From JAKIWV01 sp963773945 (lineage in GTDB: Archaea > Thermoplasmatota > Thermoplasmata > Lutacidiplasmatales > UBA184), in the NCBI GenBank assembly GCA_963773945.1, contig CAVZDD010000004.1, forward strand, positions 124,001 to 188,000: DNA of 64,000 bases, read 5' to 3'. The position numbers were made by a program, and so were the translations under genes. The notes under the pieces are model-generated. The model was not told the origin of the DNA and ran no database searches. It saw only the letters and a program-made list of their open reading frames with translations. Shown here piece after piece: positions 8,960 through 17,622 of this stretch; within the stretch, counting starts at the first letter, position 1, and every line of letters starts with the position of its first letter.

Positions 8960-9762
8960 CGACTCGGTCCGACGACCGGTCCCGTAGCCACGAGCGAGGT
9001 CACCGACGAAGGGGTCGCGTACGCGATCCGGGCGCCGCAAGAGCCGCAGCTGAACTCGCCGTCCGCCGTGTGCCGGAGCGGTTGACGACAGTGGGGGCAG
9101 GGCGTTGGTTGGCCGGTCGCCCACGCGGCGATGAGCTGCTGGACCTTAGGGTCCGGCCCCGCCGGAGTCCCCGATCGATTGGGGGACGGCGACACGAGCG
9201 TACCGGCGGCCGAGATCCGGCGGCCACACATGGGACACGAGAATTCGTCGGTGGCGCCCGTCGGCACGAGGGGCGTGTGGCATCGCGCACACTCGCGGAG
9301 CGCGTGGTCGGCGGGGGCGGCCCGCGGGGACGTGCTCGGCGCCGGGGGCACGACCGTGGAACGATAGGAAGCCGGGAGGGATCCCGAGGAGGTTCCGACG
9401 TACGGGGTTGCCTGGTCCATGCGGGCCGGACTTCGCGCCGCGGACATCGCCCAGCTCGGGGTTGAGGTCGGGCTCGATCCCGGAGTCGGTAGCGGGGGCG
9501 GTCGGGAGCGGGCCGGGGGCGCGGTCGGGACCCCCCATCGGATGGTTCGGGCCCGCGCGTCGTAGAACAGGCCCGGCGGACCATGCCGAGAGAGTTCCTT
9601 GAGTACCTTCTCGGTCCGGGGGACCGACCAGGAGAGCGCGGCTGCGAGACCCGGTACGGACGTCGTGCCGAGCGACTGGAGTGCCGCGATGGCATGCTGT
9701 CGTTCGTCCGGCGCCCGCCGGGAGCAGAAAGAAAGCCGCACCGTACGAGGTGGGCCGACCAT
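8956..9762 (-). CDS. Winged-helix protein with two C-terminal zinc ribbons, function unknown
   Basis: I do not recognise a named family for this 268-residue protein. Residues about 18-75 look like a winged helix (ERQHAIAALQSLGTTSVPGLAAALSWSVPRTEKVLKELSRHG). A proline/serine-rich linker follows, then two four-cysteine zinc ribbons: CARCHTPLV...CPMC at about 157-178 and CPHCRQPLR...CGSC at about 226-245. A DNA-binding regulator or transcription-associated factor is the simplest reading. Upstream lies a non-coding stretch with a long inverted repeat that may bear on its regulation. Confidence 0.6.
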   Translation of the reverse strand: MVGPPRTVRLSFCSRRAPDERQHAIAALQSLGTTSVPGLAAALSWSVPRTEKVLKELSRHGPPGLFYDARARTIRWGVPTAPPARSRPPPLPTPGSSPTSTPSWAMSAARSPARMDQATPYVGTSSGSLPASYRSTVVPPAPSTSPRAAPADHALRECARCHTPLVPTGATDEFSCPMCGRRISAAGTLVSPSPNRSGTPAGPDPKVQQLIAAWATGQPTPCPHCRQPLRHTADGEFSCGSCGARIAYATPSSVTSLVATGPVVGPSR

Positions 9763-10198
9763 GGGTAGAAAAACTATCGTTCGAGGGGAACGAGAAACAC
9801 AAAAGTGGGCCCCGGCGGAAAGGTCCTCGGTCTCTTGGACGGTGCCACCAAGAGACGCTTTCCGCCGGTACCCGAGGCCGGGCTACGTACACCGCGAGAG
9901 ACTATATAGCTACCGGACCCTCCGGAGGATGACTAGGATCAGGTTCCGGGGCCTGGGAGGTCCGTTCTGAGGTCGGACGCAACCGAACTGCTCCGTGAAC
10001 CACTCGTCTTGTCGAAACGTACGAAACATTCAAGCCCACGACCCGGCATCCATTTGGATGCGGACCGTCGACCCGCCGGGCGGGGCGACGATCGATACCC
10101 ATCGCCGTCGGGACTGGGGTTCCGGCGCGGGCCCTCCGGGAGGGTCGTGGGGTCGAGTGCCGTGAGGAGAGCGACCACGGACGAAGGGCGGTGAGCCG
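9763..10198. other. Non-coding 436-bp divergent region
   Basis: No coding frame here looks real. It holds an A/T patch at 9776-9806 that may be the promoter of the minus-strand zinc-ribbon gene, the long inverted repeat at 9812-9868, and a clear TATATA box at 9903-9908 reading right. That box is about 290 bases before the next gene, so it may drive a non-coding RNA. No tRNA or CRISPR repeat is visible. Confidence 0.5.
9812..9868. repeat. Long two-stage inverted repeat (57 bp)
   Basis: The outer arms CCGGCGGAAAG (9812-9822) and CTTTCCGCCGG (9858-9868) are perfectly complementary over 11 bp. The inner arms GTCTCTTGG (9830-9838) and CCAAGAGAC (9848-9856) are perfect over 9 bp. The left side has a 7-base bulge, the right a single G, and the apical loop is 9 bases. 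It could be a structured RNA or a two-part operator. Confidence 0.75.
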
Positions 10199-10618
10199 AT
10201 GGCCAACGTAGTCATCGTCGGCGGCACGGAGGAGGCCCAGCTCATTCTCCGAGGTCTGTTGCGGCTTCATCAGCACCGGATTGTGGGCACGAGCCTGCTT
10301 GGACCCGGCGCGCTGGAGATGATTCGCCAGGCGACCGACCCGGTCCTGCTTATTGATGTGGACCTCAAACAACCGAGCTGGACCGAATTTGTTCCCCAAG
10401 CGCTTCGCGCCAACGCGGCCACCCGCGTCGTCCTGTTGACGCCGAGTCGGTCGGCCCGACTGGATGGCCAGGCGCGCTCCCTTGGCGTGGGGGCGCTGGT
10501 CCGCCGACCCTTTGCGATCCAAGAACTCCTGAGCGCCGTCGGACCCTCCTCGTCCGTTCCACCTTCCACCGCTCCTCCGGACCCTCTGCAACCCCCCGGG
10601 GAACCGGGCGATCCCTGA
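10199..10618 (+). CDS. Degenerate response-regulator receiver protein
   Basis: The 139-residue single-domain protein has the CheY-like order of strands and helices. The first strand VVIVGG at residue 4, PVLLIDVDL with a possible phospho-acceptor Asp53, TRVVLLTPSRS, and GVGALVRRPFAIQELLSAV are all in place. The acidic pair that normally follows the first strand is replaced by Gly-Gly-Thr, and the conserved Lys before Pro-Phe is Arg. Phosphorylation is therefore doubtful and it may be a pseudo-receiver working by protein contact. A proline-rich tail of about 24 residues ends the protein. No histidine kinase is adjacent. Confidence 0.6.
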   Translation: MANVVIVGGTEEAQLILRGLLRLHQHRIVGTSLLGPGALEMIRQATDPVLLIDVDLKQPSWTEFVPQALRANAATRVVLLTPSRSARLDGQARSLGVGALVRRPFAIQELLSAVGPSSSVPPSTAPPDPLQPPGEPGDP

Positions 10619-10675
10619 GCCCGCGTCCCTCGCGCTCGGGCGTCAGGCCTATCTCACGAACGTCCTCCGGCCGGT

Positions 10676-12064
10676 GTGCCTCTCACCCGGGAGGCCTCCG
10701 AGGCCCTGCGGGCCGAGGTGGCCGGGACGGTTACCGATGACCCCGAGGCACTGACCCGGTTCGCCTCGGACGCCTCGCATCTGGTACAACTCCCCGCGGC
10801 GACCGTGGCCCCCCGGGACCGGGACGATGTCCAGCACCTGGTCGGCTGGGCGCGGCACTGGAGGGTGCCCCTCGTCGGCCGGGGCGGCGGAAGCTCGCTC
10901 GACGGGGAATCCGTGCCTCCCCCCGGCGGGGTCGTCGTCGATTTCTCGGGGTGGAACGCGGTCATCGAGATCGACGAGGCGGACCGGCTGGTCCGGGTCG
11001 GACCCGGCGTGGTGAATCGGGACCTTCACCGCACGCTCGCGTCCCGGGGTCTGTTCTTCCCGCCGAACCCCGGCTCGTGGACGACGTCGACCATCGGCGG
11101 CAATACCGCCACGAACGCCTCGGGGCCCCGGTCCTTCCGCTACGGCTCGACCCGGACCTGGGTGCGCGGCCTGGAGGGGGTCCTTGGGACCGGGGAGATC
11201 CTCCGGGTAGGCCACCGAACCCGGAAGGCATCGACCGGACCAGACCTGCTGGGGTTCTTCGTAGGCAGCGAGGGCACGCTCGGGCTCTTCACCGAAATAA
11301 CCCTCGGGCTCGCCCCGTCGCCGGAGCGCCGGATAGGTCTCGGACTCGCCATCCCGGATGCCCTCTTGTTCGGCCCGACCCTCCCGCGCCTGCTCCGATC
11401 GCCGGCGCCGGCGTTCTCCGCGATCGAGTACCTGGACCGTTCCACCGCCGCGGCACTCAGCCGGTTCTCCTCGGGACGGCTTCCAGGGGACAGCGCCCTC
11501 CTGCTCCTCGAACTCGAGAGCACGGCGGCGGACGAGGACCGTGACCTGGAACGCGCGGCGAAACGGCTGGCCGAGGCCGGGTTCTCGGGCGACCCCGCGG
11601 TCTATCCGGACGCCGACCAGCTCTGGACCCTGCGCGGGCAGAGCGGCGAGGCAGTCGAAGACGAGGGCGTGCGCGTCCACGAGGACGTGGCCGTGCCGTG
11701 GTCCCGGCTGGATGAGCTGATCGAGGGAACCCGGGCCCTCGCGGCGCATCACGAGGTACCGGTACGTCTCTTCGGACACCTGGGAGATGGCAATCTGCAT
11801 CCGGGGTTCGTGGTCGACCCGGTGTCGGAGCGGTCGAGAGCCGTCCGACGGGACCTCCTCCTTTTGACGAAGCGGCTCGGAGGCACGATCAGCGCCGAAC
11901 ACGGCGTGGGCGCGTTGAAGGCTTCCTATCTGGCCCTCGAACACGGTGACGTCGGCGTGTCGGTGCTGGAGGCGTTCAAGCGGCGATGCGACCCCGACGG
12001 GATTTTGAACCCGGGGAAGCTTTACCCCGGACCGGGCCCGGCCCCAGGGAAGGGATCATCCTGA
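10676..12064 (+). CDS. FAD-linked oxidase of the GlcD / D-lactate dehydrogenase family
   Basis: A VAO-type flavoenzyme of 462 residues expected to oxidise a 2-hydroxy acid such as D-lactate or glycolate. The FAD domain shows PLVGRGGGSSLDGE near residue 63, PPNPGSWTTSTIGGNTATNASG near 125, YGSTRTWVRGLEGVL and FFVGSEGTLGLFTEI. The C-terminal cap has GHLGDGNLHPGF and TISAEHGVGALK, the metal- and substrate-binding blocks of this family. It lacks a fused iron-sulfur domain and no GlcE/GlcF partner is adjacent, so the electron acceptor is unknown. GTG start. The 3' end overlaps convergent mutY by 89 bp. Confidence 0.88.
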   Translation: MPLTREASEALRAEVAGTVTDDPEALTRFASDASHLVQLPAATVAPRDRDDVQHLVGWARHWRVPLVGRGGGSSLDGESVPPPGGVVVDFSGWNAVIEIDEADRLVRVGPGVVNRDLHRTLASRGLFFPPNPGSWTTSTIGGNTATNASGPRSFRYGSTRTWVRGLEGVLGTGEILRVGHRTRKASTGPDLLGFFVGSEGTLGLFTEITLGLAPSPERRIGLGLAIPDALLFGPTLPRLLRSPAPAFSAIEYLDRSTAAALSRFSSGRLPGDSALLLLELESTAADEDRDLERAAKRLAEAGFSGDPAVYPDADQLWTLRGQSGEAVEDEGVRVHEDVAVPWSRLDELIEGTRALAAHHEVPVRLFGHLGDGNLHPGFVVDPVSERSRAVRRDLLLLTKRLGGTISAEHGVGALKASYLALEHGDVGVSVLEAFKRRCDPDGILNPGKLYPGPGPAPGKGSS

Positions 12065-13136
12065 GCGTAGCGCGGGGCAACGGAAGCCGCCGGAGCTCGG
12101 TCAACCCCACCCAGCGGTGCCGCCTTCCCCGGGTGCGGAGCGCGCCCCGCGCCGACCGGGACCGGAATAGGTGCAGAGCCACGCGAAAGTGACTGTACTC
12201 GTGGTGGAAGACCCCGCGCGGCTCCAAGGCGTCCGCGATGAGCCCCGTTTCTTCCCGAAGCTCCCGCCGGGCGGCGGCGAGCGGCGTCTCCCGCCTTTCC
12301 AACTTCCCGCCGGGGAATTCCCAAAGTCCGCCCAAGAGTCCCGTCGACGGTCGACGGAGGACGAGCCAACGGCTCCCGCGGGCTACGGCGACGACCGAAC
12401 CCACGACGAGGGGCTTGGTCCGCGTCGGTCTCCGGACCGGCAGAACTCCCGGGTCCGGCAATTCCTGCCGCGCCCGGCAGTGGGCCGCGACCGGACACCT
12501 CTCACAACGGGGTTGTACGGGGAGGCACACGGTCTCGCCGAGTTCCATGAGCGCCTCGTTGAAATCGCCGGCGCGCGTCGGCGGCCGCCGGGCGACCGCC
12601 CAACGGTAGAGGCGACGGTGGACCGGTCCCCGACGAGGGTCCGCGCGCTCCAGCGTCCATCGGGCGAGAACCCGGAGCCCGTTGGCATCGAGGGCGACAT
12701 CCGGTTGGTGGAACGCGAGGCTGGCCACCGCCGCGGCGATGTACGGGCCGACCCCCGGGAGTTGACGCAACTCCTCGGACCGATGGGGCAGGGCGCCGTT
12801 CCAATCCCGCACTAGCTGCTGGGCAGCGGCGCGTAGGTGGCGGGCCCGGGCGTAGTACCCGGCGCCCTCCCAGACCTTGAGCACTTCCTCCTCCGACGCC
12901 CGGGCGAGGACGGGGACGGTCGGGAACCGTCGCACGAAGCGCTCGAAGTAGGGAGCGGCTTGGGCGACCCGGGTCTGCTGGAGAAGAACCTCCGCCACCC
13001 AGATCCGGTACGGCGTCGGGCGGCGCCGCCACGGCAGCAGCCGCCGATGCGCGGGGAACCAGCGCAGGAGGGCGCGGACCCGGGGGTCGGAGCCCTCCGT
13101 CGCCTTCGATCCGGCGGGACGGGGGCGGGGGTTCAC
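11976..13136 (-). CDS. mutY: A/G-specific adenine DNA glycosylase
   Basis: Removes adenine mispaired with 8-oxoguanine in base-excision repair. The 386 residues hold an HhH-GPD glycosylase (LLPWRRRPTPYRIWVAEVLLQQTRV near 33, helix-hairpin-helix LRQLPGVGPYIAAAVAS near 122, and ALDANGLRVLAR with the catalytic Asp). A 4Fe-4S cluster motif C-x6-C-x2-C-x5-C near 205-222 (CLPVQPRCERCPVAAHC) follows. The last third is the NUDIX-like domain (GLWEFPGGKLERRETPLAAA, REELREETG type) that reads 8-oxoG. The last about 30 residues overlap glcD on the other strand. Confidence 0.93.
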   Translation of the reverse strand: MNPRPRPAGSKATEGSDPRVRALLRWFPAHRRLLPWRRRPTPYRIWVAEVLLQQTRVAQAAPYFERFVRRFPTVPVLARASEEEVLKVWEGAGYYARARHLRAAAQQLVRDWNGALPHRSEELRQLPGVGPYIAAAVASLAFHQPDVALDANGLRVLARWTLERADPRRGPVHRRLYRWAVARRPPTRAGDFNEALMELGETVCLPVQPRCERCPVAAHCRARQELPDPGVLPVRRPTRTKPLVVGSVVAVARGSRWLVLRRPSTGLLGGLWEFPGGKLERRETPLAAARRELREETGLIADALEPRGVFHHEYSHFRVALHLFRSRSARGALRTRGRRHRWVGLTELRRLPLPRATLRMIPSLGPGPVRGKASPGSKSRRGRIAA

Positions 13137-13212
13137 CGGCCTGCCACAAGAACCACAAGGCTATAATCGGGGTAGAAATCGAATCTCCCACGGCTCCGAT
13201 GGAAAAATCTGG

Positions 13213-13545
13213 ATGAACGGTATCGTACTGGTCACCGACGAGACCTTCGAGGACGAGGTGATCCGGTCGCGGCTGCCGGTCGTCGTGGACTTCTACGCGG
13301 ACTGGAGCGTGCCCTCACGCGCCGCCGAACTTTCTCTGGAATCTCTCTCGGAATCGTTGATCGGCCGGGTCAAGTTCACGAAGGTGAACGTGAACGATTC
13401 CTCCACTGTGGCGAACTCCTTCGGTATCCATACGATCCCGACGTACCTGTTCCTCGACGAAGGTCGCGAGAAGGGCCGCGAGGTCGGGATCGTCGGACCG
13501 CGCGAGCTGCGCACGATCCTGCGGAAGCACTTCTCCTTCGAGTGA
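13213..13545 (+). CDS. Thioredoxin-fold protein lacking the CXXC cysteines
   Basis: The 110 residues follow the thioredoxin pattern (VVVDFYADW near 24, VKFTKVNVND, the cis-proline block IHTIPTYLFLDEGRE, and a final helix). At the active site WCGPCK is replaced by WSVPSR, and the protein contains no cysteine at all. Disulfide chemistry is excluded, so a chaperone-like or docking role is more plausible. A TATA-like GCTATAATC lies about 50 bases upstream. The SDR gene starts 5 bp after its stop, suggesting one operon. Confidence 0.8.
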   Translation: MNGIVLVTDETFEDEVIRSRLPVVVDFYADWSVPSRAAELSLESLSESLIGRVKFTKVNVNDSSTVANSFGIHTIPTYLFLDEGREKGREVGIVGPRELRTILRKHFSFE

Positions 13546-13549
13546 CGCG

Positions 13550-14389
13550 GTGAGCTCGTCGCCCCGGCGCGGTCCGGGTTCGGGCTTCGCCGGCGCGGGC
13601 GCCGTCGTTACCGGCGCGTCCCGGGGAATCGGGGCCGCCATCGCTCGCGCGCTGGCCCGGGAAGGGCTCCACCTTCTGCTCGTCGCCCGGGACGCCGACC
13701 GTCTCTCCCGCGTGTCGGGAGGGATCACGACGGCCGGCGGGACGGTCTCCTCGCTGGTCCAGGACCTGACGCTGCCCGGCGCCGCCGAGAACGTGGTTCG
13801 CGTGGCGAAGGAGCGCCTCGGCGCACCATACGTACTGGTGAACAACGCGGGCATCGCGACCGCGCAGCGCTTCGACCGCCGGCCCTCGGAGGAATGGGAG
13901 CACGAGCTGCTCACCGACCTTCTGGCACCACTTCGCCTCACCTACGCGTTCCTGCCCATGCTGCTCGAACAACGGAGCGGGCACATCATCTTCATCGGAA
14001 GCGCGAGCGCCGACCGGCCGATTCCTCGCCTCGCCGTCTACTCGGGCGCCAAGGCCGGGCTGCGGGGGTTCGGCCGCGCCCTCGACTTGGAGGTCGCCCG
14101 TCGGGGCGTCCGCGTCTCCGTGGTCGAACCGATCTACGTCCGGACGGAACTGGGCCGACGACCCACCGACGTCGAAGCGCCGCTGGAGCGGCGGGCCCGG
14201 GAACATCCGAGTTCGGTCATCGAGCCCGACCGGGTGGCACAGGCCCTGGTCCGGCTGCTCTCCCACCCCCGGACGGTCGTCCGCGTTCCGTGGAGATGGG
14301 CCGCGAGTCGGGTGACGCTCGGCGCCCTCAACCCGCTCCTCGAGACCCGGGGGCGACTCCCGCCGCCCGGCCCTCACCCGCCGGCCTAG
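13550..14389 (+). CDS. Short-chain dehydrogenase/reductase
   Basis: A classical SDR of 279 residues. The NAD(P)-binding motif TGASRGIGAAIAR is near residue 20, VLVNNAGIA near 98, the catalytic Ser in IFIGSASADR near 147, and YSGAK (Tyr and Lys) near 164. An Arg after the first strand (VARDADRLSR) suggests NADP(H). The substrate is not predictable; such proteins commonly reduce ketones or acyl groups. The gene starts 5 bp after the cysteine-less thioredoxin gene and converges on purH with a 4-bp overlap. Confidence 0.85.
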   Translation: MSSSPRRGPGSGFAGAGAVVTGASRGIGAAIARALAREGLHLLLVARDADRLSRVSGGITTAGGTVSSLVQDLTLPGAAENVVRVAKERLGAPYVLVNNAGIATAQRFDRRPSEEWEHELLTDLLAPLRLTYAFLPMLLEQRSGHIIFIGSASADRPIPRLAVYSGAKAGLRGFGRALDLEVARRGVRVSVVEPIYVRTELGRRPTDVEAPLERRAREHPSSVIEPDRVAQALVRLLSHPRTVVRVPWRWAASRVTLGALNPLLETRGRLPPPGPHPPA

Positions 14390-15957
14390 TGCCGGAAGAC
14401 TCTCCAGCCCGTAAAGTACATCGCCATGCCCGCGCGGTTGGCGGCTGCGATCACCTCGGGATCCCGGAGGCTCCCGCCCGGCTGCAGGATCGCCCGGACC
14501 CCGGCCCGGCCCGCCACTTCGATGCCGTCGGCGAACGGAAAGAAGGCGTCCGAGGCGAGCGCCGAGCCGGGCGCCCGGGGACCGGCCACGTCGACGGCGA
14601 GTTCGACCGCCTTCACGCGGGTCGGCTGACCGCTTCCGATTCCGACGGTGGAATGGCCCTGCGCCAGCACGATGGCGTTCGACTTGGCATGGCGGACCAC
14701 CCGCCAGGCAAAGGCCAGCGCGTCGAGCTCGGCCGTGGTGGCGGTCGCGGAGGTTACGCAACGGAGCTCTTCGGGCTTCAGCGGCCGACGATCGCTCTCC
14801 TGAACCAACAGGCGGCCCACGGCGCTCCGGACCTCCCAACCGGGGTGCGCGACGTTCGGCACCGGGGTACGGACGAGCTTGAGCTTCGTCCGGTGTCCGG
14901 CGGCGGTCCGGGCTGCGTCGGAGACCGCCGGCGCCGCCAGAAGGTCCACGAAGATGCCGTGCAACGGCTCGAGGTCGCCGACGTCGAGCGAGCGGTTCAC
15001 CGCCAGCGCACACCCGTAGCGGGCCACCGGGTCCGTGGCCACGGCCTGCGTGATCGCCTCCCGGAGGGCGGGGGCGGAGGCGACGCCAGAGGGGGTGGCG
15101 TGCTTTACCACCGCCGCGGCCGGCTCCGTGAATTCGGCGACGGTCGCGAGGGCGGTGTCCAGGTCGAGCAGGTTCGTGTACCAGAGTCCCCCGCCCTGCA
15201 GGACCTCCAACGACTCGGGCGCGAGGGGAGAGACAGCAGACGACAGCGGTACATACGCCGCGGCTTGCTGGTGGGGATTCTCCCCGTACCGGAGGACCAG
15301 GTCGGAGCGGACCCACTCTAGTGAAGAGGGGAACGGGGAGGCGTCGGAACGCGCCGCGGCGGAAAGTGTCGTACCGATGATCCGGTCGTACCGTTCGGTC
15401 CGCGCGAAGGCTCGCGCGGCCAAGGCTCGCCGGGTCGGCGACGAGACGCGGCCGCCCTGCCGCATGAGCTCGTCCCCGAGCGCCGGATAATCCTCGGGGT
15501 CACTCGCGATCGCGACCGACTCGAAGTTCTTCGCGGCCGCGCGGGCGAGCGTGATGCCTCCGATATCGATGTGTTCGGCCAGGTCGGGGGCGGAGGGGTT
15601 CGCTCCCACGCGGGCCTCGAACGGGTAGAAGTTCACCGCTACGAGGTCGATCGGGAGGAGATGTCGTTCGGCGAGTTCCTGGTCCCCCGCGGGCGTCCGG
15701 GGCGCGAGGATCCCGCCCAGAATACCGGGGTGGAGGGTCTTGAGGCGGCCGCCGAACCAGTTGCCGATGCCGGTGAGCTCCTCCGCCGGCCGGGCGGAAA
15801 TCCCGTCTGCTGCGAGGCGGCGACGGGTGCCTTCCGTGGCCACGAGCTCGATATCGAGGGCGACGAGCCCACGGGCGAAGGGCACGAGTCCCCGGGGGTC
15901 CGAGACGCTGAAAAGAGCCCGCCGGATGCGGACGAGACCTTCGGGCTCCGTCGGCAC
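14386..15957 (-). CDS. purH: Bifunctional AICAR transformylase / IMP cyclohydrolase
   Basis: Catalyses the last two steps to IMP. The 523 residues have the usual two domains: an N-terminal cyclohydrolase (RALFSVSDPRGLVPFARGL, ELTGIGNWFGGRLKTLHP, VAVNFYPFE, EHIDIGGITLARAAAKN) and a C-terminal transformylase with LRYGENPHQQAA, VVKHATPSGVAS containing the Lys-His pair, and SDAFFPFADGIEVA. Both look catalytically intact. A TATA-like CTTATGG on the minus strand lies about 30 bases before the ATG. A second enzyme making the same intermediate FAICAR, PurP, is encoded at 39.8 kb. Confidence 0.95.
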   Translation of the reverse strand: MPTEPEGLVRIRRALFSVSDPRGLVPFARGLVALDIELVATEGTRRRLAADGISARPAEELTGIGNWFGGRLKTLHPGILGGILAPRTPAGDQELAERHLLPIDLVAVNFYPFEARVGANPSAPDLAEHIDIGGITLARAAAKNFESVAIASDPEDYPALGDELMRQGGRVSSPTRRALAARAFARTERYDRIIGTTLSAAARSDASPFPSSLEWVRSDLVLRYGENPHQQAAAYVPLSSAVSPLAPESLEVLQGGGLWYTNLLDLDTALATVAEFTEPAAAVVKHATPSGVASAPALREAITQAVATDPVARYGCALAVNRSLDVGDLEPLHGIFVDLLAAPAVSDAARTAAGHRTKLKLVRTPVPNVAHPGWEVRSAVGRLLVQESDRRPLKPEELRCVTSATATTAELDALAFAWRVVRHAKSNAIVLAQGHSTVGIGSGQPTRVKAVELAVDVAGPRAPGSALASDAFFPFADGIEVAGRAGVRAILQPGGSLRDPEVIAAANRAGMAMYFTGWRVFRH

Positions 15958-16019
15958 CGATTCGCTCCCCTACGGGGAGGAAGCGGGTGCCATAAGGGTG
16001 TCGCGCGAGGACGGTCGCG

Positions 16020-17558
16020 TCAGTAGATGCTGACCTGCGCGGTGACGGACGTGAGGACGAACTGGGCCGCGTTGATCGGTACGACGATCGTAGAGAGGCG
16101 CCCAAAGGGCGGCGTCAGGCATTGGGCGACCGTGACGCCGACCCCGGGGACGCACCGGGCGCCGGTCGGGTCGACGGGGCTCTGCGTGCCCCAGAAGGTG
16201 GCCCACGCCTGCGGATACGGCGTGGTGAAGTTGAGGTAGAAGTAGGGAATGTAATTGGTCCCGTGTTTACCGTCCTGGATCTCGTAGGTCTGGACCGCCA
16301 GAATATTCGAGATCACCGCCGCGGTGCCCCACCCGCTGGCCGTGCCAGAGGCACTGACCAGGCTGACCAACGTGATGGCGAACGCAATCCCGTACGGCTG
16401 CTGGACCAAGTTCGTGGTCGGGGGGCTGATCATGACCGACCCACCGTTCGCGATACCGAGGATCACCGCCCCCTGTTCGTAGGCGACGAGGGAGGGCGAG
16501 ATGTACCGATTGTTGAGCACGGCGCGGACGCCCGAGAGATAGTGGATCGTGTAGGGCCCCGACGTCTGGGCGTTCGTGAACAGGCACTGGAAATAGCCGC
16601 TCTGGTTCGCGAAGGTCACGTCATCGTGGCCGCCGTTCGCGGCGATCGTGTTCGGGGTCGAGGTGATGCCAAAGGCGTTCTGCCAGGTCAGGTTCTGGTA
16701 GACCCCGGCTGCGGCGCCCCAGGTGGCGCCTTTCCACAGGTTGGAGGTTGCGGCGTTGCCGTAGGGACACAGGTTCACGGAGGACCCGACGAACGTCGTG
16801 TTGAGGTTGGCCCCGACGCCGGTGGTGCATCCGGTCATGGCAAGCTTGTAGGTGTCGTTATTGCCGGAGAAGACCACCGATACGAGTTGCCGGATGTTGC
16901 ACGTGCCGCCGTCACTCACCGTCAGGTTGTCCCAGTTGCCCGAGACCTGGAAGAGGATGTGCTGGAGATTCGCGCCGGAGAGGGTGAGGCTCAGGGTGTT
17001 GAAGTTGCCCGTGACGTTGAGCAGCACGTTGCATCCGGCGGCGGCACACCCGGCGACGCCCGGGGTGACGGTGCTGTGGTTCCCCGAGAAGTTGTAGACC
17101 TCCGTGCCGGTGCCCGCCGTGCAGGTGCTGCTGCCCGCGCCGAAACAGGCCGAGCCGTGGCCCCAGCCGACATTCGCTTTAGAGATGTTGGAGATGCCGA
17201 ACCCGGCGGTGGTCTGCACCGTCGCGGGCTCCGCCAGCAGCGATCCGGAAGAGGGGGTCCCGAACGGAGGAGCTCCGCCGGAGTTCAAGGTCACGGGAGA
17301 CGAGAGGTAGGAACTTCCGTTTCCGTTGAGCGCGGCAACGGATTCCAGGACCGCTGTCTGCAGACGCGACATCTGGTCCTCGACCAGCAGTTGGTGCTGG
17401 AACTCCTGCTGGGACATCTGGGTCGGGAGTTGACCCAACACGAAGGTGGCCAGGAAGGAGACGAAGATCAGGAGCGCCAAGGTGGTCGCGACGGCGCTGA
17501 CCTGGCCCGAACGACCACGGCGCCCATGTTGACGGAGTAGTCTCCAACCGCGACGCAT
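16020..17558 (-). CDS. Large secreted pilin-like surface glycoprotein
   Basis: The 512-residue protein begins with a short basic segment ending in GRSGQVSAV and one long hydrophobic stretch (about residues 20-43, TTLALLIFVSFLATFVLG). This resembles class III (type IV pilin-like) signals cleaved after Gly. The rest is rich in Asn, Ser, Thr and Gly with many N-x-S/T sequons. In the middle (about 140-240) repeating turns such as GNFNTLSLTLSG, SGNWDNLTVSDG and SGNNDTYKLAMTG suggest a beta-helix. An extracellular filament or adhesin role is inferred. An A/T-rich TAATTTA lies about 25 bases before the ATG. A 103-bp MITE sits 65 bp upstream of the start. Confidence 0.65.
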   Translation of the reverse strand: MRRGWRLLRQHGRRGRSGQVSAVATTLALLIFVSFLATFVLGQLPTQMSQQEFQHQLLVEDQMSRLQTAVLESVAALNGNGSSYLSSPVTLNSGGAPPFGTPSSGSLLAEPATVQTTAGFGISNISKANVGWGHGSACFGAGSSTCTAGTGTEVYNFSGNHSTVTPGVAGCAAAGCNVLLNVTGNFNTLSLTLSGANLQHILFQVSGNWDNLTVSDGGTCNIRQLVSVVFSGNNDTYKLAMTGCTTGVGANLNTTFVGSSVNLCPYGNAATSNLWKGATWGAAAGVYQNLTWQNAFGITSTPNTIAANGGHDDVTFANQSGYFQCLFTNAQTSGPYTIHYLSGVRAVLNNRYISPSLVAYEQGAVILGIANGGSVMISPPTTNLVQQPYGIAFAITLVSLVSASGTASGWGTAAVISNILAVQTYEIQDGKHGTNYIPYFYLNFTTPYPQAWATFWGTQSPVDPTGARCVPGVGVTVAQCLTPPFGRLSTIVVPINAAQFVLTSVTAQVSIY

Positions 17559-17612
17559 AGGTGGACCAAGAGGCCCGGTAAATTACGGCGGGCCCCCGTA
17601 TTTAAGGGCCCC

Positions 17613-17622
17613 GACCTGCGAG
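17613..17622. repeat. Target-site duplication of the MITE, left copy
   Basis: GACCTGCGAG directly abuts the left terminal repeat of the 103-bp element and is repeated exactly at 17726-17735. Confidence 0.85.

Noticed and set aside
9926..9969. Possible box C/D guide RNA after the TATATA box
   Set aside because: A GGATGA and a CTGA stand 40 bases apart, but box C has a mismatch and no internal D'/C' pair is visible.
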